A stretch of 64,000 nucleotides of DNA from Rhynchopus sp. YZ270_cl-10 (lineage: Eukaryota > Euglenozoa > Diplonemea > Diplonemida > Diplonemidae). The stretch lies in contig OZ037872.1 of assembly GCA_964035575.1 (NCBI GenBank), forward strand, positions 1,178,001 through 1,242,000. Reading direction: 5' to 3'. Below the pieces are notes generated by a model, which saw only the letters and a program-made list of their open reading frames with translations, ran no database searches and had not been told where the DNA came from. The translations under genes were made by a program, and so were the position numbers. Within the stretch, counting starts at the first letter, position 1. The number at the start of each line of letters is the position of its first letter. Shown piece by piece: positions 21,701 through 33,508 of the stretch.

Positions 21701-24700
21701 GTGCGGGAAACAGGCTATATCGCGCCTTGCTGCTGCTATCATTAATAAAGCTGTTGTCACACCAAGGGTGACAGGGAATGTTGTTTCTGCTGCAAAGGCG
21801 CCGTTGTCTCCAAGGTCTCCGGTGTTGTATAAGGAAAAACCGTTGCAGCAGACGCCCTTCAGAGAGGATCTGAAGGCCTTCTTCATAAGGACCGGGGTGC
21901 GTGCGGAAGGGGCGGTTTTGCTGTTGCCGGAATGCAATTTGAGGCGTGATGACGTGCTGTCGGATGTGTCCACGGTGCTCTCTGGCGGAGACGTCTCAGA
22001 GTACTTCACTGCAGAGGAGAGAGAGGATGTGATCCGCAAGGTGCGGCCTGATGTGCGTCAGGCATTAGTTGTGGACACCGCGGATAACTGTTGGGCATTC
22101 TTTTTGGACCGTGCGCAGCAATGTCTTCGTCTCATTCTATGCCTCCACCCTGGAGAGTCTGCGCGAATTCGGTGCAGAAAATTCCCTGCGCTCCTTAGCT
22201 GTACTGTGCAGAACTATTTTCATCCGTGGGACTATAGCGCACTTCTTGCTGTCGGCGAAAAACGACTTCGTAAACACGACTTAGGCATTGCCAAAGCTTC
22301 TACAGAAGGGGGTCCACAAAAGTCTGCCATCTCCCCTGCAAAACGTGAAGGAACCGGCCCCACCCCGCCTGCCCGTGATAGGCATGAAAGAGGAGGCCGC
22401 ATAGGCCGCCGCAACGTCCAATCCTCCAGCCACAAAGAAGGCAAACAAAAGGGCGAAGACAAACGTGATAAAAAAGAGGTGCTCTCAAAAACAGAAGGCG
22501 AAGTGCTTCAAGAATGTGTGGTTAAAACCATGGCGCGTATCCACGTTGAAGCGGAGAAGGTGGCGATAGAATATACACGACGTACCGGAGTAAATCTTCA
22601 TGTAACCTGCAGAACTTTTTCGGATTTTATTAAATGCTATATCGAGCTTTTGGGGCACAAACAGAGGCTTGTTGACCAGAAGAAACGTCGTTTGGATGAT
22701 GGGTTGACACAGCTCAAACGTTCTTCTACTGATACCATTTCCTTATCAGAGGTGCTGGCGAAGAAGCAGCAGCAGGTCATTGACAGAAAAACGCAGGTCG
22801 ACGATTTGGTGCAACGTCTGATCCAAGAAAAGCAGGTCGTCGCTTCTGAGAACGCCAAGGCCGTTGCAGAGGAGGCGAAGGCAGCTGAAATCCAAAAGCT
22901 CGTTGCAGTCAAATCAGCAGAAATGGACGAAGACCTCTCCAAGGCAGATCCGTTAGTACTCAATGCGAACCGCGCCTTGGATGCGCTCAACAAAAACAAC
23001 GTTCTGGAGCTCAAGAACATGAAGGTCCCTGCACCAGAGGTTCAAAACGTTCTTGCCTGCGTCATCATCCTCCTCTCTCCTCCTCAACTCGTTCGCGATA
23101 AAAGCTGGAGCGCCGCACAAAAGCTAATGCTCCGCGTCGATGCATTCCTCCAATCGCTTCGCAACTACAAAAAAGAACACATCCCAGAGACGCATATAGC
23201 ACAGCTCCGTCCGTATCTCTCTTCCCCAGACTTTACAGGAGAAGTGGTGACGCCGAAGAGCACGCCTGCAGGGTTTCTATGCGAATGGGTGCGGAATGTG
23301 GTCAAATACTATGAGCTGTATTGCTATGTGCAGCCAAAGAGGGAGTCCGTGCAGGAGGGGAAGCTGCGGCTTGAAGAGGCGAGTATTAGGGTGTTGAAGA
23401 TAAAGGCGCATGTTGAAAAGATTCAGGCAAAGTTTGTGGAGTTGGAGGCAGCGGTGAGCGAGGCTCAGGTGGAGAGAGATGCTGTCGTGGAGCAGGAGGC
23501 GCAGTTGGTAGCACGGCTGGGGTTGTCGCAGAGATTGGTCAGTGCGTTGGACACAGAGCAGACGCGTTGGGGGGAAGAGGTGAGGGACCTTACCGAAAAC
23601 CGCAAGAACCTTGCGGGCGATGTGCTCATTGCTGCGGCGCTTGTCTCCTACGCAGGGCCTCTTGCAGCAGAGAACCGTACCTGCCTGCTGGCATCGTGGG
23701 CGAATGCGCTGCGTGCCTCTACCTTGCCGCATACCGAAGCAGGGTTAGATCCCCTCAACACATTGGTCACCCCCGCAGTGCTCGCAGAATGGGCAAATCA
23801 AGGCCTCCCTCGAGACGCAACGTCCATCCAAAATGCGTGTATCTGTACGTATTCGAGGAGGCCAGTGTTGTTGGTGGATCCGCAGTTTCAAGGGCACGCA
23901 TGGTTGAAGAAGGTCATGGAAGCAGAACCGGATGAAGCAGAAGAAGAAGGCGACCAACCAAAACGTCGTGTCCGCATGCAGGTGAAGGTCGAAAACACAG
24001 AGCGGCAGCGCACCATCCGGCATGTGGTGTTTGCGAGAGAGGATGATTCTCTGAAGCAAACCTTAATCCAGGCGCTGACCCAGGGGGAAACGCTTATGGT
24101 CGAACAGATTTCTGGAGAAACGTGCAGTCTTCTTCGCACTGTCGCAAAGAATGCCGTAAAAGGCAGCTTATTGACGTTAGAAGATAGGGATGTGGTGTGC
24201 CACCCAGACTTCCGTCTTATCCTCCACACCAAACAGGCGGTGCCCACAGTCAAGGACGATCAGGCGTATCTCTGTCTCGTCAACTTCGCAGTCCCCCCAG
24301 AAGGCATTGAGGAACAGCTGCTCTCATTAGTGGTCAACAAACAGAAGGCGGAGTTGGAACTCAAGCGTGAGGAGGTTCTGTTTGCAACCAATAAAAACCA
24401 GATCCGGATGGCAGAGCTCCAGGACGGCCTTCTCAAGAAAATTAGTGAAGCGGGCGACAATTTGGTGGACAAAACTTTGGTCGAAACACTGGAACACATG
24501 AAAAAGACCACGAGAACACTTTCAACTGAAGTACAGAGCGCGAATACAAAAGAATCCAACCTTGACGAAACCAGGGAACACTACCGCCCTGTTGCCCGAC
24601 GGGGTGCGCTGATATACTTAATCCTCTCTGATATGGAGAAGCTGGAGTGGCTGTATCAGTACTCCCTTCGGTCCTTCTCGATTCTCTTTTTGCGGGCGAT

Positions 24701-27398
24701 TGAAAGCGTTAATTACGACGCCTTCGAAGAAAACGACCAAAACGCACCACAAGAACGCGAAGACATCAACATCCTTGTCTCTGAGATGACGCTATGCATT
24801 GCACGCCACATCAAACGAGGCACCCTTCCGAACCACCGCCAAGCCTTTGAGCTGTCCCTTTGCCTTGCTGTCATGGAAGACGCCGGAATGCTTCGTGCAG
24901 AAGAACGCAAATTCCTTCTCAACTGGAGCGTCAAACCTGCCAAAGGAACGAACCCCCCCGCCTCCTGGCTGACCCAAGAACAATGGGATAACCTCTGCTG
25001 TTTGGCGGAATGCGGGCGGTTTGCGGACCTTCACGTGGACGTCGAGAAGCGTTTGAAACGGTGGCGCGACTGGGCCACCTCCGAAAAGCCAGAAGAAGAA
25101 CGTCTTCCAGGGGATGCACGCTATCTAGGCCCCTTCGAAAAGATGCTCATCGTCAAGGTACTCCGCCCCGATCGTCTCGGGGTTGCTGCCGAAGCGTTCT
25201 GTCAAGACCTTCTTGGGGAGGCTTTTGTCCATTCTCCGGTGGTTTCGCTGATGGAAACGGTGCGGGATACGTCGCCAATTACTCCGGTGCTCTTTATTCT
25301 TCATCAAGGGAGTGATCCGTTGAAGGATATTGAAAATCTTGCGCATAAAATGGGGTTGTCAGAGATGTCGGGGAATTTGCGTACTATTGCGTTGGGTGAA
25401 GGGCAGGAGGAGGAGGCGACGGATGGGTTGCGTACCTTCGCTGCGACGGGAGGGTGGATAGTGTTCGCGAACATCCATCTGATGCGCGATTGGATGAACA
25501 GCTTTGAGGCAATGTTTGCGGATGTCTTGAAGCAGGCGCACCGTGATTTTAGAGTGTTTTTCACTGCAGAGCCGTCCACCTCTCCGGAAACCCGACTACC
25601 GCGTGGTTTGGTGCAAAGCTCAATTAAATGCCTTTCCACAGAAGGCGCACTCTCGGTCCAGGCTTCAATGCAAAAGGCGTGGACCTGCTTTTCCTCGGAA
25701 CAGATGGAGTCATCATTGAAGTGCAGTGAACACAAACGTCTTCTCTTTGCGTTGTGCTACTTCCACTCTGCAGTAGTCTGCAGAAAGCGCTTTGGCGACC
25801 ACGGCTGGAGCAAACCCTACGCCTTTTCTACCTCAGACCTGCTCATTTCCAGCCAGATTCTTTCAAACTATTTGGATCCGAATTCATCAAATATTCCGTG
25901 GGAGGATTTGAGGTATATTCTTGGTGAGGTAATGTACGGTGGGCATGTCACCGATCAATGGGATAGCAGGACTCTGAAGGCGTTGCTCCAAACGATTTTG
26001 AACGACGAGTTTTTGCTAACAGGGAAGCTTGCCCCGGGGTTGGTGTGTCCTCCGTCGGGGGCGTATCAGCAGTACGCTTTGTTTATTGAGAACAGCTTTC
26101 CTCCGGAGTCGCCTGCATTGTTACATATGCACCCGAATGGCGAGATGAGCAACCTGACAAGACTCTCGGAAGATATGATCAGCTCCCTTTTGGTTCTCTG
26201 CACAACGAAGGCTGAGGTAGCGCAGGAGGAGGTAGGGGGAGGGGGTGGAAGCAGTGCGGGAGGACCTGCTGTGCCGACACCACCGCATGCGCAGGCGACG
26301 GTGGCATCGCAGCTTGCGGAGGAGATGTTGAAGCACCACAAAATGGAGTCAAATTTGCGCGAAAGGTTGGAGGATTTGTTGTCGCGTTTGCCGCAGCCGT
26401 TTAACACCGCGGATTGTGTTCGGAACACCCCGGTATCGGTGTTTGTTGTGCAGGAGTTGGAGAGGTTGAACCAGCTTTTGAATTGCGTGAATGCGACACT
26501 GTCAAATTGTTTGTTAGGGTTGAAAGGGATGATCGCTGTGTCAGAGTCGTTGGAGACAGTGTTAGACAGCGTAGAGAACAACCGTGTACCCGAAGTGTTC
26601 AGGTCGCGTGCAAACTCTGGGATGAAACACCTCTCCAACTGGTATGCCGACCTTTTAAAAAGGTTCGCGCACCTCGACGAATGGGCAGCGCATCTTACGC
26701 TGCCAGTCTGTGTGTGGATCTCGGGGCTTTTTAATCCCAGAGGGTTCCTTTCTGTTGTTCTGCAAATATCGGCGCGGAAGACGGGAGTTCCGATAGACGA
26801 ACTGAAATTCACAACGGATGTGGTGAAGAAGACGAAGGAGGATCTCACCTCAGTGCCGCGTGAGGGTGCGTTTATCTATGGGCTGTATCTCGAAGGTGCG
26901 GGGTGGAATTCTGTGGCGGTATGTAAATTTTTTTTTTTTGGACTGCACGGTTGGGGGTCCACCCCGGTACAGCTGGTCATTGTGCCAAAGGAACTGTACT
27001 TTTTCTTCTTCTTCACTGAATCAAAATGCATTCACAGGGCCACCTAGAAGACGCTGCACTCAAGGTCCTCCACCCTGCCCTTCCCATCATATACGTGAGG
27101 GCAGTGTCAGAGTCGCAGCCCGATGCCGCAACCGACTGCCCTTGTCCTGTCTACCGTACAGCTTCGCGAGGGGATGCATATGTCTTCACAGCGAATTTGA
27201 AGGCACCAGGTATGGACATCTGCCTTTTTTTTTGGAATTTCAAAAAAGGAAAGTGGAGATTTGCACAACTGTGGCAACACAAACCGAGGCAACTACACTA
27301 CTCCAACGATTTATCAAACAAAACAATAATAATCAGACAACAACATCGCGATGTGGATCCTACGAGGGACCTGTGCAGTGCTCGGTGTGGAATCGTAG
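12750..27398 (+). CDS. Axonemal outer-arm dynein heavy chain, beta/DNAH9-11-17-like
   Basis: Exons 12750-26918, 27038-27209 and 27337-27398 give about 4,800 residues, near the family's 4,500. In order: a Gln-rich N-terminus, a DHC_N1 tail region (from about residue 90), and a linker ('RLVITPLTERIYITLAQ'). Then AAA1 with P-loop GPAGTGKT (about 2020) and Walker B 'CFDEFNRI' (about 2070), AAA2 GKPATGKST (about 2302), AAA3 GGDATGKT (about 2622) and AAA4 GVGGCGKQ (about 2981). The coiled-coil stalk with microtubule-binding tip spans about 3307-3614, followed by AAA5, AAA6 and the C-terminal domain. The spliced C-terminus 'MWILRGTCAVLGVES' aligns with 'KWILAGVALLLQV' of known chains. The N-terminal domain and the AAA1-AAA2 wording favour an outer-arm beta type. 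Oddities: 'TMNLGYLGRGELPGNLKAMF' has Leu for Pro, there is an acidic insert near 1165-1205, a basic insert of about 70 residues near 3175-3250, and a Gly-rich insert near 4490. It drives flagellar beating. Confidence 0.93.
26919..27037 (+). other. Dynein intron 1 (119 nt) carrying a family E repeat
   Basis: Donor GTATGT, acceptor TTCACAG, phase 0. Splicing restores the dynein C-terminal frame ('GAGWNSVA' to 'GHLEDAALKVL'). Most of its length (26939-27000) is the family E sequence found in spacers at 30038 and 33022. Confidence 0.85.
26939..27000 (+). repeat. Repeat family E, copy inside dynein intron 1
   Basis: GGACTGCACGG, TTGGGGGTCCACCCCGGTAC and AGCTGGTCAT match 30048-30100 and 33031-33080. 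Confidence 0.7.
27210..27336 (+). other. Dynein intron 2 (127 nt) carrying a family C repeat
   Basis: Donor GTATGG, acceptor AATCAG, phase 1. Splicing gives 'LKAP-DNNIAMWIL', matching the family's last helix. Positions 27252-27318 are family C. Confidence 0.8.
27252..27318 (+). repeat. Repeat family C, copy inside dynein intron 2
   Basis: AGTGGAGATTTGCACAACTG, GAGGCAACTACACTA and TTTATCAAA match the spacer copies at 2312, 4487 and 39031. Confidence 0.75.
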
Positions 27399-27492
27399 AG
27401 TCTTGGGTGCGAAGAGAAGTCCTTCAAATGCGTTGTGAGATAGCTATGTGGGGGTTTGTAGAAGTGTTTGTCCCAGCATTTTGTTTTTTTAG

Positions 27493-27532
27493 AGTGTCTG
27501 CGTCCGCCGATGCACGGTGAGGTGTTTGCACT
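27493..27532 (+). repeat. Hairpin repeat family B, copy
   Basis: AGTGTCTGCGTCCGCCGATG, then GGTGTTTGCACTTTCAACT. Nearly the same as 31862. Confidence 0.65.
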
Positions 27533-28322
27533 TTCAACTCCCCCCCTTTTTTTTTTGCTCCGCAGTCGATTTTTTTTGCGGGTGTTTTGCTGGTATTTCT
27601 TTGTTGCTTTTTGCTTTGCTTTTTTGTCTTTCTAAAGAAGTAAACAAAATGATTTCTGTTCTGGTTTCACATTGCCTACCCTGAGAGGTCTCCTCTCCTC
27701 TTCACCCTCCTTAACCCGATCTGATGCCTTGCAATATCCCCTATTCGTTTTTGAAGCTTTTTTTGTAAGTAAGAGAAAACCGAATGGAGTGGGAACGCTA
27801 GTGAGAGCGCAGCGGAAACGATAGTGGGAACGCAACGAGCTTTTTTCATAATGTTTTATTCTTCCCCACAAAATATCACGCGCAGAGAAACACTCGTTTT
27901 TCACACAGCGCGTCCGTTTGTTTGTTTTTCTCAAACGACACCTTTTTTCAAAATTTTTTACCTCCAATTTTTCTCTCTGTCTATTTTTTCTCCCCCGGTA
28001 TCACATATGATACTGATTTCCATGGATACACATGAAAAGGAGTTCCGTGCTATTCACAGAACTCGATAGGCGATTGAGCTTATCTAACAACAACCAAAAC
28101 AAAAGAAAGTACAAAGAAGAGAATAAAAAATGCAGGAAAAATAGACAAAGAGAAAAACAAAGAGATTTTGACAAAGTGAACAATAAAAAGGAGTTTAACC
28201 CTCTTTATTAAACCCCTATGTGTAAGACAGGCTTACCCAAAAAATATCTGATTTTTTCAAAGCAACCAAACTTTTGGATTTTTTTTTTTGCATTTACACC
28301 ACAATCTGCCAATCTTTCAAAA

Positions 28323-28358
28323 AAGGTGACTGAGCACATGGAGGCTTAAGTTCATCTT
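28323..28358 (+). repeat. Hairpin repeat family A, copy
   Basis: AAGGTGACTGAGCACATGG then AGGCTTAAGTTCATCTT. Confidence 0.6.
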
Positions 28359-28441
28359 TTATGCATTCTTCTTTCTTGACGTATACATGAGTGGCACATT
28401 TCATTTTTTTTTTCAAGATTTCTTTTCTAAGCGGAGTGTCA

Positions 28442-28470
28442 AGTGCCTGCGTCCCAGAGGCGTTTGTACT
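28442..28470 (+). repeat. Hairpin repeat family B, copy
   Basis: AGTGCCTGCGTCCCAGAGG and CGTTTGTACT, then CTCAACTTC. Confidence 0.65.
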
Positions 28471-28497
28471 ACTCAACTTCACTTCCTGTTTTCTTTT

Positions 28498-28550
28498 TTT
28501 GGCTGGCCATCGTACAGTGGGTCAGTCGGAGGTGCCTGCATCAACTACAA
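28498..28550 (+). repeat. Repeat family F, copy
   Basis: TTGGCTGGCCATCGTACAG and CGGAGGTGCCTGCATCAACT match 6365-6412. It follows directly on a family B copy, so the two families can be joined. Confidence 0.6.
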
Positions 28551-29187
28551 TTTTCTTTTTCACTTACCTCCCTATATCGCCTTAGTGGCAAAAAAACACC
28601 CCACAAGAGAAGTTTTTCAAACAAAAAGAAATAAAATGTTATTGAACCCACTCTCTTTCTTTAGAACCTAAGTTAACCTTTCAGTATTGTTTTTTTCCTC
28701 AGCAGTTTACTACTTTTTTCAGTTTTTCCCTTTTTTTTTTCTATTTTTTCACTTACAAAATAATGAATGAAAACCTAACACAAGGGGTACCCTCATTCCC
28801 TTTAAAACAAATCGCGAGATCTTTTTTTCCCCCTCCCCCTTTTTCATAAAAACACTCCTCTCTCTCTCTCCCTCCACACACACACACACAAATTACAGAA
28901 GGAGCGGTATTTTCTAACCCTCCCCCCTTCCTCCCTTTCACCACATCTTTTTTTGTGGAAGTAGTCTTTGCCTTTCTTTTTTTGTATTTTCAAGTCAACA
29001 TTGTTTTCTTCTTTCAATAGAGCCTTCCCTTCCTCCTCCTTCCACACTCTTTTTTTTTTTAGGTTCCTCAGAGGACTTCTTCTCTCTTAACCCTTTTGCA
29101 CCCCAGCCTCTCATCTCATCTTTTTTTTTTTTGACCAAAAGCCGTCTGCCAACTTTGAAAAAGAGAGGGGGAAAAAAAAAATCCGCG

Positions 29188-29814
29188 ATGACTTCACCGC
29201 ACGCAGCCCATATTTCATCATGGGAGCAAAAGGCTTTGGCGACCATCGCACGACGTCAAGAACGAGAACTGCAACAATCCCAACACGGAGTTGCTCAGGG
29301 GGAACGCCGGGCGGTCGCTGCAGCCTATAAAACCCTTGTACAGACGAGCAACAAGAGGACCTGCAGTGTTCTGGTCAATGCGAAGAGGGAGGTCAATATG
29401 GAGGCCGTGGACACAAAGGTGCAACGAGGTAAGAAACGGGACAATGAGGTGAAGACAGAAAAGGAGCAGCGGCAGGAGGCAGGCTTCCAGGCAGCCATCA
29501 ACAAACGCGACTCGAAACGCGCTGCGGAGAAGGAACTGAAGGCGGCCTACAACCGCATAAAACTGCTGGAGTCTTCCCTCGCAGAGATGACGGCAGTCGG
29601 GGCCGGTGCAGTACAAGCCTTTGCACCCTCTTCACCACCGCGCTTTGGAGGCGAATCCTCAGATCTCGGCAGCGTCACACGGTCCAGAAAAGAATCGCTT
29701 TCAATCGAACGGCAATCACCAGAGCGAAGCGATGCAGCACTTCTGTCAGTAGCGAGAACCCGAGTCATGGCAGATAAACCGTATTCGCCACCATCGCGAT
29801 TGAAGTGGAGGTAG
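29188..29814 (+). CDS. Coiled-coil protein of unknown function
   Basis: 208 residues from the ATG at 29188. The frame is open upstream but only through T-rich leader. I do not recognise a family. Residues about 15-145 are strongly charged and helical with Lys/Glu/Arg/Gln heptad-like spacing ('RREERELQQ', 'VKTEKEQRQEAGFQAAINKRDSKRAAEKELKAAYNRIKLLESSL' in part), suggesting a coiled coil. The last 70 residues are Ser/Pro/Arg-rich and probably disordered ('APSSPPRFGGESSDLG', 'RKESLSIERQSPERS'), with possible proline-directed phosphorylation sites. No signal peptide or membrane helix. Upstream of an SPRY protein on the same strand. Confidence 0.6.
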   Translation: MTSPHAAHISSWEQKALATIARRQERELQQSQHGVAQGERRAVAAAYKTLVQTSNKRTCSVLVNAKREVNMEAVDTKVQRGKKRDNEVKTEKEQRQEAGFQAAINKRDSKRAAEKELKAAYNRIKLLESSLAEMTAVGAGAVQAFAPSSPPRFGGESSDLGSVTRSRKESLSIERQSPERSDAALLSVARTRVMADKPYSPPSRLKWR

Positions 29815-30037
29815 TGTGAGAGATTTGTAAGGAAAAATGTTTTCAAAATGATTGTGAGTGTGAAAATACCCTGGAAAAAAGAAATGCAAAATAGAGAGAG
29901 AAAAAAGAGCCTTCGTTGTACCCATTTTTTTGTATTATTTTTGTGAAGGCTGTTTTTCGATCGATGTTTAGTGCATAGGGTAGAGGTGTGTGCACCTTTC
30001 AGTTTTGTTTCTTTGTTTTTCAGATGCTAACCTCGAA

Positions 30038-30145
30038 TTGGATGTAGGACTGCATGATTGGGGCCCACCCACAGTGCACCCAGTCATGTATCAAGGTACA
30101 CTACCACGAGAGGGCTTTTTTTTGTATTTCAAGTCAATTTTTTTC
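30038..30145 (+). repeat. Repeat family E, full-length copy
   Basis: TTGGATGTAGGACTGCATG, a middle part with CAGTCATGTATCAAGGTACA, then ACGAGAGGGC and GTATTTCAAGTCAATTTTTTT. Confidence 0.65.
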
Positions 30146-30320
30146 TTCCTCTGAGGACGTGGTCCTACTTTGACATCAGAAGAAGCCTTTTATTCAGAGC
30201 AACTTACCAAAAAGGATGCGTGTCATATGATTTACAAACGATGTCTCTGCACGCAACCATTTTCAAAAAAAATCTACTTTCCCAAAACCGTTTTTAACGG
30301 GAAAAAAGAAACCTAACGGT

Positions 30321-30370
30321 ACAGTGGAGCACATCCTCTGGTGTCTGCACTAATACAACCAAGTTTTCAA
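30321..30370 (+). repeat. Hairpin repeat family D, copy
   Basis: CAGTGGAGCACATCC, GGTGTCTGCACTAATAC and CAACCAAGTTTTCAAG. Confidence 0.6.
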
Positions 30371-30680
30371 GTAACAAAAAATGTAACCATAAAAGTGAAG
30401 CAGAAAAACGAACACAAAAAATGAACTTTCAAAACTTAAACCCTGTTCTTCATTTGACATGGTGAACAACTGAACACAAAAATATTTCTTTCTTTTTTTA
30501 CATTTCCCAACCTCCCCTCACAACCCAATTTATTTTTTTTCCTTCAGGCAACACACACACAAGAGCAGTTTCAACAAAAGCCCGAACAGGGTCTACCTTT
30601 TTTTTTGTTTGCTCTCTCCCCTTTCTTCCTCGCCTTTTCCTTTTTTCCTTGCTCCCCCCCTCTTTACCCCAAAAAGCACA

Positions 30681-31399
30681 ATGGCCGCCGAAGAGCTCAA
30701 GTCATGCGACCTCATGTGGGAGGAGTTCAACTCTGATATCTACGAGACAATTGAGGATGGGTCCAAGCTCGTCTACAAATACAAGGACAGGATGGACGGC
30801 CCTCCTCCGACACAGAGTCCAGACGAGAAGTTCTATGCCGATATCTACTTGTATGTGAACTGAAAATTTTATCAAATTTTTCTATTTTTTAACTCCACTA
30901 CAGAACTGCTCGCGCAAACCGCGGCTTTGCCCCTAACACCGGAAAGTACTACTGGGAAATGACAGTAAACCTTGACAACTTGAAGATCGGAGTCTGCGAG
31001 AAGGACGCAGACACCAGCCAAGAGCTTGGATACAATGACAAGACGTGGGGTGTGTACATCCAAACCGGGGAGTGCGAGCACAACCGCCAGCAGCGTCTGA
31101 AGCCCGACGGTGTGCAGAGGAAGCTGTGGCGTCTTGTGGTGACCATTTCTGGGGGACGCTTTGGGTGTCTGCTGGACACAAACAGCGGCACGCTGCGGCT
31201 CTTCTTCAACGGAGAGTACCAGGGCATCGCGTTTGACGAGAACTCTGGCCTCAAGGGCAAAACCCTCTACCCAGCTGCAGGCATCGCTTCTTTCGAAGAT
31301 AATAACAGAACCATTGGCAAGGGCAACAAGTACTGTAAATTCGTCCCAGAAATGCCCGTCCCCGCAATCCCTTCTGTAGACAAGAAGGTAATCTGTTAA
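30681..31399 (+). CDS. SPRY (B30.2-like) domain protein
   Basis: Exons 30681-30850 and 30904-31399 give 221 residues. The 53-nt intron has donor GTATGT and acceptor CTACAG; unspliced, the frame would stop after 57 codons. The joined product runs '...FYADIYL-TARANRGFAPNTGKYYWEMTV', which restores the SPRY start ('ANRGF..NTGKYYWEM'). Later SPRY landmarks are 'LKIGVCEKD', 'WGVYIQTGE', 'FGCLLDTNSGTLRLFFNGEYQGIAF' and 'LYPAAGI'. SPRY folds as a beta-sandwich and binds protein partners. No second domain is visible, so its partner and role are unknown. The 5' region has a strong C/T tract next to the ATG. Confidence 0.88.
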
Positions 31400-31861
31400 A
31401 AAAAAATCCCAGTATCTCAAAAATTTTAAAAAAGCACAAAAAAAAAAAAAAAAAAGGAAGAGAGAAAGAAGAAACCCTTGTTCTCCAAATACCCATTCCC
31501 CCACACACCAAAAAAAAAAGCAAAACAATAAAATGTGAATAACTCCTTTTTGTTCAAAGGGAGGGTTGAAAGGACCTTCCTTAACAATTTTTTTTTGAAA
31601 TGATGTATTGAAACAGATGCATAAAAAAGGGTCTTGCAGTTGTCCTGTTGTTCAGCGTAAATTTTTTCTTAGCTTTTTATTGACACGGTGATGCCGATAT
31701 GTAAAATAAAGTGCAAGAAAATGGGATTACAAGAGAGAAAAAAAAAAGATACCAAGATGCTGTGTAAATACAATGGTACAGCCCCTTGCTGAAAACGACC
31801 CATGTGAAAAATTATGGATACGCACCGTATCGTTGTTTTTTTTTTCTTTTTTTTCTTTTTT

Positions 31862-31901
31862 AGTGCCTGCGTCCGCCGATGTACGGTGAGGCGTTTGCAC
31901 T
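31862..31901 (+). repeat. Hairpin repeat family B, copy
   Basis: AGTGCCTGCGTCCGCCGATG, then GGCGTTTGCACT and TTCAACTTCTC. AGTGC/GCACT and GCGTC/GGCG(T) pair. Confidence 0.65.
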
Positions 31902-33021
31902 TTCAACTTCTCTCTTTTTTTTTTTTTCTGCAAAAAAAATATACAAAAAACTCCCCATTTTTCTGTGATAATATTTTCCCTTCCAGTACAGCCCAGTTAA
32001 GTTCGGACTGGTTAGTATTTTTTCTTTCTTTGTTCTCACCAACAAACGATCATTTTTTCTGTAAAAAAAAAATTCCGCTTTTTTTTCTGGTCGCTATTTT
32101 TTTTTGTCTCCTACACCATTTTTTTTTTGTTCCCCTTCACTGGTTTTTCTTTCTTCCCTGTGAAGTAGAGGGAGGTATTTGGGTGTGTGTTGGGATGGGG
32201 GGAGGAATAAGGGGGTCAATGTTTTTTCATTACACGTGTTCCCCTTAAGGTGTCCGCACAACAGTTGTGCATTACCAAAAAAAAAAATTACACAAATAAA
32301 AATAAAACACAGGTTGAGATAGGTCATTTCCATGCGTCAGTTAGTTAGCAATAGCACAGCCTGACAAACTATGCCCTCTCCTTGACACCTGAAAAAGGCA
32401 CACACACAAGCGTTACCCTCCCCAAAAAGTTTTTTTTTTAAACAGTAAATTGGAACGAACACCAGGCATTCCGTTTTGTGATTGCCTCTTTTTTTTGACT
32501 TTTTTCCCTGAAAGATGTGGCTTTCAAAAAAAAAAAATCCCGATTTCTTATCCCCTGTTTCGTGGAGAAAGCTGGAGGGCTACTAGAAAAAGTGACCCAG
32601 TGTCCGCTGGAGCAGTTCTTCTTGTTTTAATTAAAGTTCGTGTTTTCTCCCGGGAGTAAATAAAGAATTACCCCCCCCGTACCCAGCATATTTGGTAGGT
32701 ACAAACCATTCAGAGATGGAAGATATCAAATGACCAGTGGACACATTTTTTTAAAGTAACGAGAAGAGAAGACAGTCCACCCCCAAAAAAAAATATGTAT
32801 CTCCACACAAAACTGAGAAGGGGGAGGGAAAAGGAAAAGAACTTTAAAAAAAAAGGGGGGGTCGAAATCACAAAGCAATACCTCCACACACCACTTCCCA
32901 ATACAAAAAAAAACAACAACAAAAAAAATCCCCGTCCCCCTGCAAGGAAAAAAAAGGAAAACAAAAATACAAAACAAAACAAAAAAGATCCACCTTTTTT
33001 ATCATGAGGTAAACCACCGAA

Positions 33022-33128
33022 ATGGATGTAGGACTTGGTTGGGTGTCCACCCCACCCGGTACAGCCGGTTATGTACCAAAGGTACACTGTTCACGAGGGG
33101 GCTTTGTATTTCATGCCAACTTTGTTTT
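33022..33128 (+). repeat. Repeat family E, full-length copy
   Basis: TGGATGTAGGACTTGGTTGG, GGTACAGCCGGTTATGTACC (a GGTACA/TGTACC hairpin), CACGAGGGGGCTTTGTATTT. Immediately upstream is GGTAAAC. Confidence 0.65.
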
Positions 33129-33474
33129 TAACCCATGACGATGCCTATGCTTACAAACGAGGGCTCACTAGCTAATGCTAGTTTGTCGCTGGAAATCGGA
33201 AAACCTAAAGACCCAGAGGGCCAGACCAATAAATTGGCAGGTGCCCACCTGACTCAGTAGGTCGCCATTAGTGGAAAAGGCATACATCAGAATGCACAGA
33301 ACAGAGATATTTGATGAACTGGTGCCGTTACAGTTTCCTTCTTCACCACAATACACAGCACCTCTCTACACCATATATCTTATCCCCCCAGATTACACAA
33401 AAAAACATCAAAAAAAATACACTTTTGAGATCCCCTTGACAAGGTGGGCAGTTTTTTTTTTTTTTTTTTTTTGT

Positions 33475-33508
33475 AGTGACGAAAGCACTCTGAGGCTTCG
33501 GTCCATCC
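33475..33508 (+). repeat. Hairpin repeat family A, compensated copy
   Basis: GTGACGAAAGCACTCTGAGG then CTTCGGTCCATCC. The inner stem CGAA(A)GC/GCTTCG differs from the consensus on both sides. It stands 50 bp before the next gene. Confidence 0.5.

Larger units (their letters stand above)
27399..29187. other. 1.8-kb spacer after the dynein gene
   Basis: No gene seen. It holds hairpin copies of families A, B and F and T-rich runs. A local triplicate of AACGCTAGTGAGAGCG-like units lies at 27790-27840. Confidence 0.5.
29815..30680. other. Spacer between the coiled-coil and SPRY genes
   Basis: No gene seen. It holds a family E copy (30038-30145), a family D copy (30321-30370) and a long pyrimidine tract (30595-30668) that probably serves the SPRY gene. 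Confidence 0.5.
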
